Assembly (NCBI GenBank): GCA_038232935.1
Contig: JBBSMX010000067.1
Coordinates: 1 to 22,032, forward strand
Origin: JBBSMX01 sp038232935
GTDB lineage: Bacteria; Bacteroidota; Rhodothermia; Rhodothermales; JANQRZ01
Reading direction: 5' to 3'
DNA length: 22,032 bases
In this document: positions 1-6,678 of the stretch, piece by piece
How positions within the stretch are numbered: the stretch's first letter is position 1
Layout of the letters: every line of letters starts with the position of its first letter
Position numbers and translations under genes: made by a program
The notes under the pieces: generated by a model
Told to the model about the DNA's origin: nothing
Database searches by the model: none
The model's input: only the letters and a program-made list of their open reading frames with translations

Positions 1-247
1 GGCGGGTGGCCTGGTCGAGTACATTGCTGGTCATCGGGTTGGCGGGGTTGCTGGTGCGAGGGGAGTGGTCAACTCCACCCTACGCACGACGCAGCGACTT
101 GCCAACCCGTTCTCTACTTCAACCCGCGACTGACGTTAAGTTAGACACTCGGCAAAGGCGTGAAGTCTGCCGCCCCGACGTCTCGCCGCAGAACCTCGAC
201 CCGTTCCCATCGGTCCAAGCCTCCCCCTTCGCCCGCCACCCATCCTC
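1..247. other. Upstream region without a supported gene
   Basis: No convincing gene is seen here. Forward frames stay open for up to about 85 codons, but the translations have no recognisable domain and run out of frame into the SDR gene. A minus-strand ATG at 34-32 could begin a divergent gene leaving the window, but only 11 codons are visible. A small inverted repeat (62-66 with 72-76) is present. A stretch at 137-144 resembles a Bacteroidota -7 element (TA, two bases, TTAG), but no good upstream TTG lies at the right distance. Confidence 0.4.
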
Positions 248-1738
248 ATGTCTCAGCGCATCCTCCTGACCGGCGCTACCGGCTACCTCGGTGGCCGCCT
301 CGCGCCGCGCCTGCTCGACCGCGGCTACGGCGTCCGCTGCCTCGTCCGCGACCCCGACCGCCTCGGCGGTCACGGCTGGGAAGACCGCGTCGACATCGTG
401 CAGGGCGACGTGCTGGAGGCGAACACGCTGCCGCGTGCGATGGAGGGGATCGACACGGCGTACTACCTCATCCACTCGATGGCGGCAGGCCCAGGCTTCG
501 CCGAGCGCGATCGGCGGGCGGCGGCGAACTTCGGCCGTGCGGCCCGTGCCGCCGGCGTCCGGCGCGTCGTCTACCTCGGCGGCATCGACCCCGAGGCCAG
601 AGACGTCTCCTCCCACCTCCAGAGCCGGATCGAGACGGGCGAGGCGCTGCGCGACGTAGGCCCCCCGCTGACCGAGTTCCGCGCCGCCGTGATCGTCGGC
701 TCGGGCAGCGCGTCGTTCGAGCTGATCCGCCACCTCACCGAGCGGCTGCCGGTGATGATCACGCCGAAGTGGGTCCGCACGCGATCCCAGCCCATCGCCA
801 TCCGCGACGTCCTCTGCTACCTCCTGGACTGCCTTCGGATTCCCGAGACAGAGGGCCGCGTGATCGAGATCGGCGGGCCGGAGGTGCTGACGTACGAGGA
901 CATGTTCCGGACGTACGCGGCCGTGCGTGGCCTGAACCGCCGGATCGTAGACGTGCCCCTCCTGACGCCCAAGCTGTCCTCGCTGTGGGCCGGCCTCGTC
1001 ACCCCGATCTCGCCCGCCCTCGCCCGCCCGCTTATCGAAGGGCTTGGGAGCGAGGTCGTCGTGACGGACCCGAGCGGCATGGCCCTCTTCGACATCGATC
1101 CGATCCCGTACGAAGAGGCCGTCCGCCTCGCCCTCGAACGCTTCCGCCGCGACGCCATCGAAACGTCGTGGTCGGATTCGCTAGCTTCCAGCCAGGGTGA
1201 CCGCGCGGCCTACGAGATGACGAACGAAGAGGGCCTGATCTCCGACCGGCGGCGACTCACGGTCAACGCTTCGCCTGCCTCCGTTTTCGCCATCGTGAAG
1301 GCCATCGGCGGCAAGAACGGTTGGCTCTACGCGAACCCGCTCTGGCACGTCCGGGGCGTGCTGGACCAGCTCGTGGGGGGCCCCGGCCTGCGGCGCGGTC
1401 GGCGCAGCCAGTCCAACGTTCGGCGCGGGGAAGCAATCGATTTCTGGCGCGTCGAGGAGATCGAGGAGGGCCGTCTGCTGCGGCTGCGGGCCGAGATGAA
1501 GGTGCCCGGTCGGGCGTGGCTCCAGTTCGAGATCGAACCGGACGAGCCGGCCCCGGACGGGTCGCCGCGCTCGTGCATCACCCAGACCGCGCTCTACGAA
1601 CCGAAGGGGCTCCTCGGGCTGGCCTACTGGTACGCGCTCGCTCCCGTCCACCCCTCCATCTTCAAGGGCATGGTCCGCGAGCTAGGCCGCCGTGCCGAGA
1701 AGCGCGAGGCCGCCGCAGCCACCCTGGAACACGCCTAG
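248..1738 (+). CDS. SDR-family NAD(P)-binding oxidoreductase with C-terminal DUF2867 domain
   Basis: This encodes a 496-aa cytoplasmic protein with two parts. The N-terminal part (about residues 3-300) is an atypical/extended short-chain dehydrogenase. Its nucleotide-binding glycine motif GATGYLG is at residues 9-15 in a typical beta-alpha-beta start, and an NAD(P)-binding-like segment (YLIHSMAAG) follows near residue 75. The C-terminal part (about 330-490) resembles DUF2867, an SRPBCC-like fold often attached to such proteins, rich in Trp and ending with a hydrophobic helix-like stretch (GLAYWYALAPVHPSIF). The substrate is unknown; relatives act on small molecules or as NmrA-like sensors. 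The ATG at 248 directly precedes the glycine motif, as is usual in the family. The gene ends in a tandem 20-bp duplication covering its stop. It stands alone on the plus strand and converges with a small ORF. The fold assignment is confident, the function is not. Confidence 0.85.
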   Translation: MSQRILLTGATGYLGGRLAPRLLDRGYGVRCLVRDPDRLGGHGWEDRVDIVQGDVLEANTLPRAMEGIDTAYYLIHSMAAGPGFAERDRRAAANFGRAARAAGVRRVVYLGGIDPEARDVSSHLQSRIETGEALRDVGPPLTEFRAAVIVGSGSASFELIRHLTERLPVMITPKWVRTRSQPIAIRDVLCYLLDCLRIPETEGRVIEIGGPEVLTYEDMFRTYAAVRGLNRRIVDVPLLTPKLSSLWAGLVTPISPALARPLIEGLGSEVVVTDPSGMALFDIDPIPYEEAVRLALERFRRDAIETSWSDSLASSQGDRAAYEMTNEEGLISDRRRLTVNASPASVFAIVKAIGGKNGWLYANPLWHVRGVLDQLVGGPGLRRGRRSQSNVRRGEAIDFWRVEEIEEGRLLRLRAEMKVPGRAWLQFEIEPDEPAPDGSPRSCITQTALYEPKGLLGLAYWYALAPVHPSIFKGMVRELGRRAEKREAAAATLEHA

Positions 1739-1766
1739 CCGAAGGAGAACACGCCTAGCCGAAGGG
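1727..1766 (+). repeat. Tandem 20-bp duplication across the SDR stop codon
   Basis: The unit GAACACGCCTAGCCGAAGGA (1727-1746) is followed immediately by a second copy (1747-1766) that differs only in the last base. The first copy contains the last three codons and the TAG stop of the SDR gene. The second lies just after the stop and carries another TAG in the same phase of the repeat unit. It looks like a slippage duplication with no effect on the protein. Confidence 0.9.
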
Positions 1767-1783
1767 CCTAGGCCTCGCCTTCG
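1760..1783. terminator. Possible bidirectional hairpin between convergent genes
   Basis: CGAAGG (1760-1765) and CCTTCG (1778-1783) are reverse complements, and the loop contains the palindrome GGCCTAGGCC (1765-1774). The site lies between the SDR stop and the end of the convergent small gene, overlapping the latter's last codons. There is no T-run, so this is only a candidate terminator. Confidence 0.3.
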
Positions 1784-1977
1784 ACCACGCCGAACGCCCT
1801 CGGTTGCTTCAGCCGCTCGATGGCTTCGACCTCCCGAAGCGCCTCGTCGAGGGCCATCTCCTCCAGCACCTCGGCGATGATCTCCTGCAACCACTCGCGC
1901 TGCTCGTGCAGCGTCTCGGCGATCGCTTCTTTCAGCACTTTCTTCAGCGCCTCGTTCTTCGTAGCGGACGGGTCCAT
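1768..1977 (-). CDS. Small charged helical protein of unknown function
   Basis: This 69-aa ORF is a believable small gene. Almost the whole protein is strongly helical and rich in Glu, Leu, Ala and Lys (for example KKVLKEAIAETLHEQREW and EIIAEVLEEMALDEALRE). It has no signal peptide, membrane segment or cysteine. The layout resembles short antitoxin-like or regulatory proteins common in cyanobacteria and Bacteroidota, but I cannot assign it to a named family. No toxin partner lies next to it: the upstream neighbour on the other strand is a membrane-protein pair. The ATG at 1977 is the only reasonable start. It converges with the SDR gene with about 30 bp between the stops. The coding call rests on the coherent amphipathic composition, unlike shadow ORFs here, which are rich in Arg and Pro. 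Confidence 0.6.
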   Translation of the reverse strand: MDPSATKNEALKKVLKEAIAETLHEQREWLQEIIAEVLEEMALDEALREVEAIERLKQPRAFGVVEGEA

Positions 1978-2137
1978 CGGGCTGGGGATTCGGGGGGCGT
2001 GCGGGACCGGAAGCTACGGAATGCCGGACAGATAAACAGCGCAGTCCTCGGTGCCCCACGACAAGGTCGCTCTCCGGCGGCCTCCAAGCGCTGGGCTAGC
2101 GTATCCTTCGGCGGGTTTCGACGACATCAGCTCTCGC

Positions 2138-2695
2138 GTGAAACATCCCCTCCCTCAGCGCTTGCTGCACACCCTCGCACCGGGCTTGCTCGTGCTGGTA
2201 GCGTGCGCGCAACTGACGCTTGTGCGGACGCATCACCTGACGCCGTGGAAGGGCGGCGGATTCGGGATGTTCTCCACGTTCGACAGCCCGAGTGCGCGCA
2301 CGCTCCGTCTCGTTCTGCTGACGCCCGAGGGCGAGGTCGGCATCGCTATCCCGACACTACACGTCCCGCAGAAGCGGCTGCTCAACCTGCCGAACACGGC
2401 CCTGCTGACTGACTTGGCCGAGCAGACGGCGCGCGGGTCCTGGCTCGTCTATACGCCCGAGCAGTTAGCGGCGGCGAGGCGCGTGCTCCCTGCCGAGATC
2501 CGCAGGCAGTTCGCTCGTAACGGTCCCTCCCCCGAACCCGCAGCCTTTCCGCAGGCCCGATTTCTAGCCGGTCTTGAGGGGGCGAGACCCGAGATCCTGG
2601 GCGTCCGCGCCGAGGTGTGGCGCTTGCTGTACGACGCCGACACGAGTCAACTCAGGCCCGAACTCGTGAACACAGCCACGGTCGACGCACCGTGA
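2138..2695 (+). CDS. Hypothetical membrane-anchored protein, first gene of an HTTM-like pair
   Basis: I do not recognise a named family. From the GTG at 2138 the protein is 185 aa: a short basic N-terminus, one hydrophobic segment (about residues 8-25, LLHTLAPGLLVLVACAQL), then a soluble domain with the motif WKGGGFGMFSTFD soon after the membrane segment. Gly/Phe/Met-rich GFGMFS motifs of this sort occur in small proteins encoded beside HTTM/DoxX-like membrane proteins; I recall this rather than prove it. An in-frame GTG at 2051 would add 29 residues that look non-coding (RRPPSAGLAYPSAGF), so I prefer 2138. The stop overlaps the next gene's GTG start in a GTGA, so the two are almost certainly co-translated and probably act as a complex in the inner membrane. 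Confidence 0.65.
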   Translation: MKHPLPQRLLHTLAPGLLVLVACAQLTLVRTHHLTPWKGGGFGMFSTFDSPSARTLRLVLLTPEGEVGIAIPTLHVPQKRLLNLPNTALLTDLAEQTARGSWLVYTPEQLAAARRVLPAEIRRQFARNGPSPEPAAFPQARFLAGLEGARPEILGVRAEVWRLLYDADTSQLRPELVNTATVDAP

Positions 2696-3600
2696 GCAAC
2701 GAGGCTTCTCTCCGACCGCGCCGCGCTGCTGTGCTCGGCTGGACCGATGCGTTCGTCGCGCCGGAGCGCAGGTTCGAGCTCGTAGGGGGGATGACGCTGC
2801 TCTTGCTGCTGCTCCACTCCGAGCCTGTCTGGTATCTGGAGGTGGGCGTGTACGGGCTGTCCGTCGCGGCCCTCCTCTACCGGCCACTCGTTCGCAAACC
2901 GGCGCTTTGGTTCGGGATCGCGGCCTTCCTCACGGCCGGCCACGTAAGCGTGTGGTTTCACCTCGACAACCACAAATTCCTCCTCACGTACTGGTGCCTC
3001 GCGGTCGGGCTCTCCCTGCTCGCGGCCGACACGACGCGGGCACTCCGGACGAACGCTCGTCTGCTGATCGGGCTGGCCTTCCTGTTCGCCGTCGTCGGCA
3101 AGCTGCTCGCGCCGGACTACCTCAGCGGCGCGTTCTTCGAGGGCCTCCTGCTCACGGACGGGCGGTTTTTCGGCGTAGCGCACGTGTTCGGCGGCATCCC
3201 GTTACCCGACCTTCAGCTTGCCGACCTCGCCCGCGAAGACCTTCTCGTCTTCGGCGACCTCCGCATTCCATTCGACCTGCCCTCGACCCCGCGCCTCACC
3301 GCGCTGGCGCAGGGGCTGACGTGGTGGACGCTCGCCATCGAAGCGGCCGTGGCGGTCCTCTTTCTGTGGCCGGAGGATCGGGGGCCGTCGCGGTGGCGCG
3401 ATCCCGCCCTCCTCCTCTTCATCGTCACGACCTACCCGGTGACGCCCGTGATCGGGTTCGCGTGGGTGCTGGCCGCGATGGGCACGGCGCAGAGCACGCA
3501 ACGTGGCTGGCGGTACTGGCCCGTCCTGTACGTCGCCGCCTACCTCTTCGTGATGCTCAGCACCAGCGTCGCGCGCTCGGGCCTGCTCACGCCGGGGTGA
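2692..3600 (+). CDS. Multi-pass membrane protein, HTTM-like
   Basis: From the GTG at 2692 this encodes 302 aa with about seven or eight hydrophobic segments (for example GGMTLLLLLLHS, VYGLSVAALLY, ALWFGIAAFLTAGHVSVWF, LLIGLAFLFAVVGKLLAP, WTLAIEAAVAVLFLW, VLYVAAYLFVML). The block with DNHKFLLTYWCLAV, followed by an ARLLIGLAFLFAVVGKLL..DYLSG segment, is like the HTTM domain shared with vitamin-K-dependent gamma-carboxylase relatives, where a histidine-bearing helix precedes an F-A-x-x-x-K-L helix. The match is from memory and is moderate. The start is chosen because it overlaps the preceding stop (GTGA), a classic translational-coupling arrangement; an in-frame ATG at 2617 would overlap the previous gene by 79 bp. 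The stop directly abuts the stop of the convergent helicase gene. Confidence 0.7.
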   Translation: MSNEASLRPRRAAVLGWTDAFVAPERRFELVGGMTLLLLLLHSEPVWYLEVGVYGLSVAALLYRPLVRKPALWFGIAAFLTAGHVSVWFHLDNHKFLLTYWCLAVGLSLLAADTTRALRTNARLLIGLAFLFAVVGKLLAPDYLSGAFFEGLLLTDGRFFGVAHVFGGIPLPDLQLADLAREDLLVFGDLRIPFDLPSTPRLTALAQGLTWWTLAIEAAVAVLFLWPEDRGPSRWRDPALLLFIVTTYPVTPVIGFAWVLAAMGTAQSTQRGWRYWPVLYVAAYLFVMLSTSVARSGLLTPG

Positions 3601-5973
3601 CTATCCCACCACCTGCAGCCGGGCGAACTTCAGCTTGAGCTTCTTCTGCCCGACGGCTTTGAAGAACACCGTCGCCGCCGCGCGGTCACCACCGCCTTCG
3701 ATGGCGAGGACTTTGCCTTCGCCGAACGTCTGGTGGAAGACGCGGACGCCGGGGACGATCTCGGCCTCGCCCTCATCGTAGACGATCCGTCGGCCCTCCG
3801 TCGGCTCCGCTGCGGGGCGCGGGCGGTTCTGCTGCGCGCGCTGCGGCTGCTCCCGGAGGTTCTGCCGGTAGTAGTGCGGGTCCATCTCGTCGAGCGAGCC
3901 CGTCCCGCCGCCGCCGAGGGAGAAGCGGTCCTTCTTCCCGGTGAAGGCGCGGCCCGTCTCGGTGCGGATCACGTCGTCGGCGTCCACCTCGTCGAGGAAG
4001 CGGCTGCGGATGTTGGACTGCTGCTCGCCGAAGCGGTAGCGGCTGCGCGCGTACGAGAGGAACAGCAGCTCCTCGGCCCGCGTGACGCCGACGTAGAACA
4101 GCCGCCGCTCCTCCTCCAGCTCCTTCGGGTCCTGCGCCGCGACGGCGAGCGGGAAGAGCCCCTCCTCCATCCCGGTGACGAAGACGACGTTGAACTCCAG
4201 CCCCTTCGAGCCGTGGAGCGTCATCAGCGTCACGCGGTTCGGGTCGCCCTCGTCGGCGTCGGCGTCGGTGACGAGCGAGACCTGCTGGAGGAATTCGGAA
4301 AGGGTGGGCGTGTACTCGGGGTTCGCGTGCGCGCCCGTGAACTCGGCGACGGCGGAGATGAGCTCCTGCACGTTCTCCCACCGTGCGAGGCTCTCGACGG
4401 TGTTCTCTTCGCGGAGGTTCGCGAGCAGCCCGCTCTCGGCCAGCAGCTCGCGGGCGATCTCGTCGGCGGCCGCGTTGTTCGCCTTCGCCGCGTGACGGCC
4501 GATGAGGAAGGTGAAGCCCTGGATCGCGCTCGCCGCCCGGCTGCCGACGCCTGCGTCCTCGGCCCGTTCGAGTGCCTGCCAGAGCGTGAGCCCCTCCTCG
4601 CGGGCGAACTCCTCGATCCGCTCCATCGTCTTCGCTCCGACCCCGCGCGTCGGGTAGTTGATCACGCGGCGGACGCTCGCCGCGTCGTTCGGGTTGACGA
4701 CGAGGCGGAGGTAGGCGAGGGCGTCTTTGATCTCGCGCCGGGCGTAGAACGAGAGGCCGCCGACGATGCGGTACGGGATGCCGCCGCGCCGGAGCGCGTC
4801 CTCGATGGAGCGGCTCTGCGCGTTCGTCCGGTAGAGTACGGCGACCTGCCGGTACGGCACGCCGTGGCGGACGTGGAGGTCGCGGATGCGGCGCTCCACC
4901 TTCTGCGCCTCGTCCCGCTCCGAGAGCGCCTCCATCAGCACCACGTGCTCGCCCTCGGCGTTCTCCGTCCACAGGTCTTTCTTGAGCTGGTCCGCGTTCC
5001 GCTTGATGATGGCATCGGCGAGGCGCAGGATTTTGCCGGTCGAGCGGTAGTTCTGCTCCAGCCGGATCGTCGTCGCGTCGGGGTAGTCCTTCTGGAACGA
5101 GAGGATGTTGCCGATATCGGCCCCGCGGAAGGCGTAGATGCTCTGCGCGTCGTCGCCGACGACGCAGATGTTTTCGTGCTGCGCGGCGAGCATCTTTGTG
5201 AGCTGGTACTGCGCGTGGTTCGTGTCCTGGTACTCGTCTACGTGGAGATACCTCCAGCGCTTCTGGTACTCGGCGAGCACGTCGGGGTGGTTCGAGAACA
5301 GCTCGATGGGCTTGATGAGGAGGTCGTCGAAGTCCATCGCGTTGGCGCGGCGGAGGGCCTCGTTGTACGGGCCGTAGACCTTCGCCGTGGCCTCCTCGAA
5401 TGGGTCGGCGGCGAGGCGCTGGTACTCCTCGGGGCTGACGAGCTGGTTCTTCGCCCCGCTGATCCGGTGGCGGACGGAGCGCGGCGTATAGCGCTTGGCG
5501 TCGATCCCGTAGCGCGCCATCTGCGCTTTGATGATGTTCTCCGAGTCCGTCGGGTCGTAGATCGAGAAGTCGCGGGTGTAGCCGAGCCGTTCGGCCTCGC
5601 GGCGGAGGATGCGGGCGAAGACGGAGTGGAACGTGCCCATCCAGATCCCCTTCGCGCCTTCCTCCCCGACGAGCCGGAGAACGCGCTCGCGCATCTCACG
5701 GGCCGCCTTGTTGGTGAAGGTGAGCGCGAGGATCTGGCTCGGCCACGCCTTTTTCGCCGCGAGGAGGTAGGCGATCCGGTGCGTAAGCGTCCGCGTCTTC
5801 CCCGAGCCCGGCCCGGCCACGATCATCACTGGCCCCTCGGTGGCCGAGGCGGCCTCGCGCTGGACCGGGTTCAGCCCGTCGAGGATGGCGACGGCTTCGG
5901 CGTCGGAAACCTCGGCGGCGGACGGAGCGGGCGCCGACTCAGGCGGGGCGTCGAAGAGTTTATAAGTGCGCAT
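3601..5973 (-). CDS. pcrA: UvrD/PcrA/Rep-family ATP-dependent 3'-5' DNA helicase
   Basis: This is an SF1A helicase that unwinds DNA in repair, rolling-circle replication and removal of proteins from DNA. From the ATG at 5973 it has 790 aa, slightly longer than the usual 720-780. Visible motifs are: Q motif LNPVQREA (34-41); Walker A GPGSGKT (54-60); motif Ia LALTFTNKAA (82-91); Walker B VDEYQD (245-250); motif III GDDAQSIYAFRGA (273-285); motif IV LEQNYRS (305-311); motif V TLMTLHGSKGLEF; and motif VI RRLFYVGVTRAEELL. The C-terminus has the Tudor-like tail with VFHQTFGEGKV. The frame is open 39 codons upstream, to 6090, but those residues are low-complexity and lie at or upstream of a good promoter at 6033-6061, so I choose 5973. 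UvrD and PcrA cannot be separated from sequence alone. Its stop abuts the stop of the convergent membrane gene. Confidence 0.95.
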   Translation of the reverse strand: MRTYKLFDAPPESAPAPSAAEVSDAEAVAILDGLNPVQREAASATEGPVMIVAGPGSGKTRTLTHRIAYLLAAKKAWPSQILALTFTNKAAREMRERVLRLVGEEGAKGIWMGTFHSVFARILRREAERLGYTRDFSIYDPTDSENIIKAQMARYGIDAKRYTPRSVRHRISGAKNQLVSPEEYQRLAADPFEEATAKVYGPYNEALRRANAMDFDDLLIKPIELFSNHPDVLAEYQKRWRYLHVDEYQDTNHAQYQLTKMLAAQHENICVVGDDAQSIYAFRGADIGNILSFQKDYPDATTIRLEQNYRSTGKILRLADAIIKRNADQLKKDLWTENAEGEHVVLMEALSERDEAQKVERRIRDLHVRHGVPYRQVAVLYRTNAQSRSIEDALRRGGIPYRIVGGLSFYARREIKDALAYLRLVVNPNDAASVRRVINYPTRGVGAKTMERIEEFAREEGLTLWQALERAEDAGVGSRAASAIQGFTFLIGRHAAKANNAAADEIARELLAESGLLANLREENTVESLARWENVQELISAVAEFTGAHANPEYTPTLSEFLQQVSLVTDADADEGDPNRVTLMTLHGSKGLEFNVVFVTGMEEGLFPLAVAAQDPKELEEERRLFYVGVTRAEELLFLSYARSRYRFGEQQSNIRSRFLDEVDADDVIRTETGRAFTGKKDRFSLGGGGTGSLDEMDPHYYRQNLREQPQRAQQNRPRPAAEPTEGRRIVYDEGEAEIVPGVRVFHQTFGEGKVLAIEGGGDRAAATVFFKAVGQKKLKLKFARLQVVG

Positions 5974-6032
5974 GCGTCGGGATCGATGAGAGCGGCCGGC
6001 GATGGACCGAGGATTCGTACGCGGGGTCCCCG

Positions 6033-6061
6033 ATGATAGCGGCGGACGCGGCGAGGAGCAA
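6033..6061 (-). promoter_or_regulatory. Predicted promoter of the helicase gene
   Basis: On the minus strand TTGCTC (6061-6056) and TATCAT (6038-6033) are separated by 17 bp; counted from TTG to TA the spacing is 20, which also fits the Bacteroidota -33/-7 pattern. Transcription would start near 6026, leaving a leader of about 50 nt before the ATG at 5973. This excludes the upstream start at 6090. Confidence 0.6.
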
Positions 6062-6119
6062 GGTGCCGCCCTTAATTCCCTCGCGCGCAACGTCGGACGT
6101 GCATGATGCGGGGCGCAGG

Positions 6120-6147
6120 TTGTTTATTTATGTTGTACCTACCTTCC
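6120..6147 (+). promoter_or_regulatory. Possible promoter of the CBS-domain gene
   Basis: This lies in a short AT-rich island (6120-6140), unusual in this GC-rich window. TTG at 6120-6122 is followed after 17 nt by TACCTTCC (6140-6147), a partial match to the Bacteroidota -7 consensus. The position, 28 bp before the CBS ATG, is reasonable, but the elements are weak. Confidence 0.35.
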
Positions 6148-6174
6148 TCCCTTCGCATCCATCCAGAGGCCGCT

Positions 6175-6618
6175 ATGTCTCCCCCCGTCTCCAGCATCCT
6201 CAACCGCAAAGGCGACTGGGTCATCACGATCGACCCAAAGTCCACCGTCTTCGACACCATCTCGCGCATGGTCGAGCACAACGTCGGCGCGGTCTGCGTG
6301 ACGCAGGCCGGCGAGTTGCTCGGCATCTTTACCGAGCGCGACTACCTCCGCCGGATCGTCCTCCAGGGCCGGACCTCGAAGACGACACGCGTCGAGGAGG
6401 TGATGACGGCCGACGTCATCTGCGCTACGCCGGACCACACGGCCGACGAGTGTATGGCCCTGATGACGGAGAAGAAGTGCCGCCACCTCCCCGTCCTCCG
6501 CGACGGCCACCTCGCCGGCGTCATCTCGCTCGGCGACTGCGTGAAGGTGATGCTGGAGACGACGGAGGACCACGTCCGCAACCTCGAAAGCTTCATCACC
6601 GGCGGCTACCCGGGGTAG
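6175..6618 (+). CDS. CBS-domain protein (two CBS modules)
   Basis: From the ATG at 6175 this is a 147-aa soluble protein made only of a CBS pair (Bateman module). CBS1 spans about residues 5-65, with the IDPKSTVFDTISRMVEHNVGA pattern split by a typical GIFTERDYLR ending. CBS2 spans about 72-130 (VEEVMTADVICATPDHTADE to LAGVISLGDCVK). The module usually binds adenine nucleotides and acts as a sensor; here no effector domain is attached, so the partner is unknown. AGAGG (6165-6169), 5 nt before the ATG, is one of the few good Shine-Dalgarno sites in the window and sets the start. An in-frame ATG at 6103 would add 24 hydrophobic residues encoded by the AT-rich promoter region. The gene is divergent from the helicase and convergent with the lipoprotein gene. 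Confidence 0.88.
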   Translation: MSPPVSSILNRKGDWVITIDPKSTVFDTISRMVEHNVGAVCVTQAGELLGIFTERDYLRRIVLQGRTSKTTRVEEVMTADVICATPDHTADECMALMTEKKCRHLPVLRDGHLAGVISLGDCVKVMLETTEDHVRNLESFITGGYPG

Positions 6619-6631
6619 AGTCACGGGCCGG

Positions 6632-6676
6632 GGGTCTGGACTCCCGAGACCCTTGACACCGGACCCTCGACTCCGG
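6632..6676. terminator. Paired hairpins between convergent genes
   Basis: Two hairpins fill the gap between the CBS gene (stop at 6618) and the lipoprotein gene (stop at 6679). The first is GGGTCT (6632-6637) with AGACCC (6647-6652). The second is CCGGA (6659-6663) with TCCGG (6672-6676). Neither has a T-run, but the placement fits a bidirectional terminator. Confidence 0.45.
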
Positions 6677-6678
6677 AA

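Noticed and set aside
1..34. Minus-strand ATG at 34-32 as the start of a divergent gene (MTSNVLDQATR)
   Set aside because: Only 11 codons are visible before the window edge; nothing can be tested from this sequence.
1768..2695. Toxin-antitoxin pair formed by the 69-aa protein and the next gene
   Set aside because: The neighbour is on the opposite strand and is a membrane-anchored protein overlapping an HTTM-like gene, not a toxin family I recognise.
3733..6036. 767-codon plus-strand open frame opposite the helicase gene
   Set aside because: It is a shadow of the helicase in a GC-rich genome: its translation is low-complexity (Val, Arg, Glu, Leu) and has no domain, while the minus-strand frame has every SF1 helicase motif.
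5974..6090. Upstream extension of the helicase by 39 codons
   Set aside because: The added residues are Arg/Ser/Pro-rich, and a good promoter lies at 6033-6061, within that extension.
6619..6678. CRISPR-like short repeats between the CBS and lipoprotein genes
   Set aside because: Only a few similar words (GGACTCC/GACTCCGG type) occur; there is no regular spacing or repeated unit, and two simple hairpins explain them.
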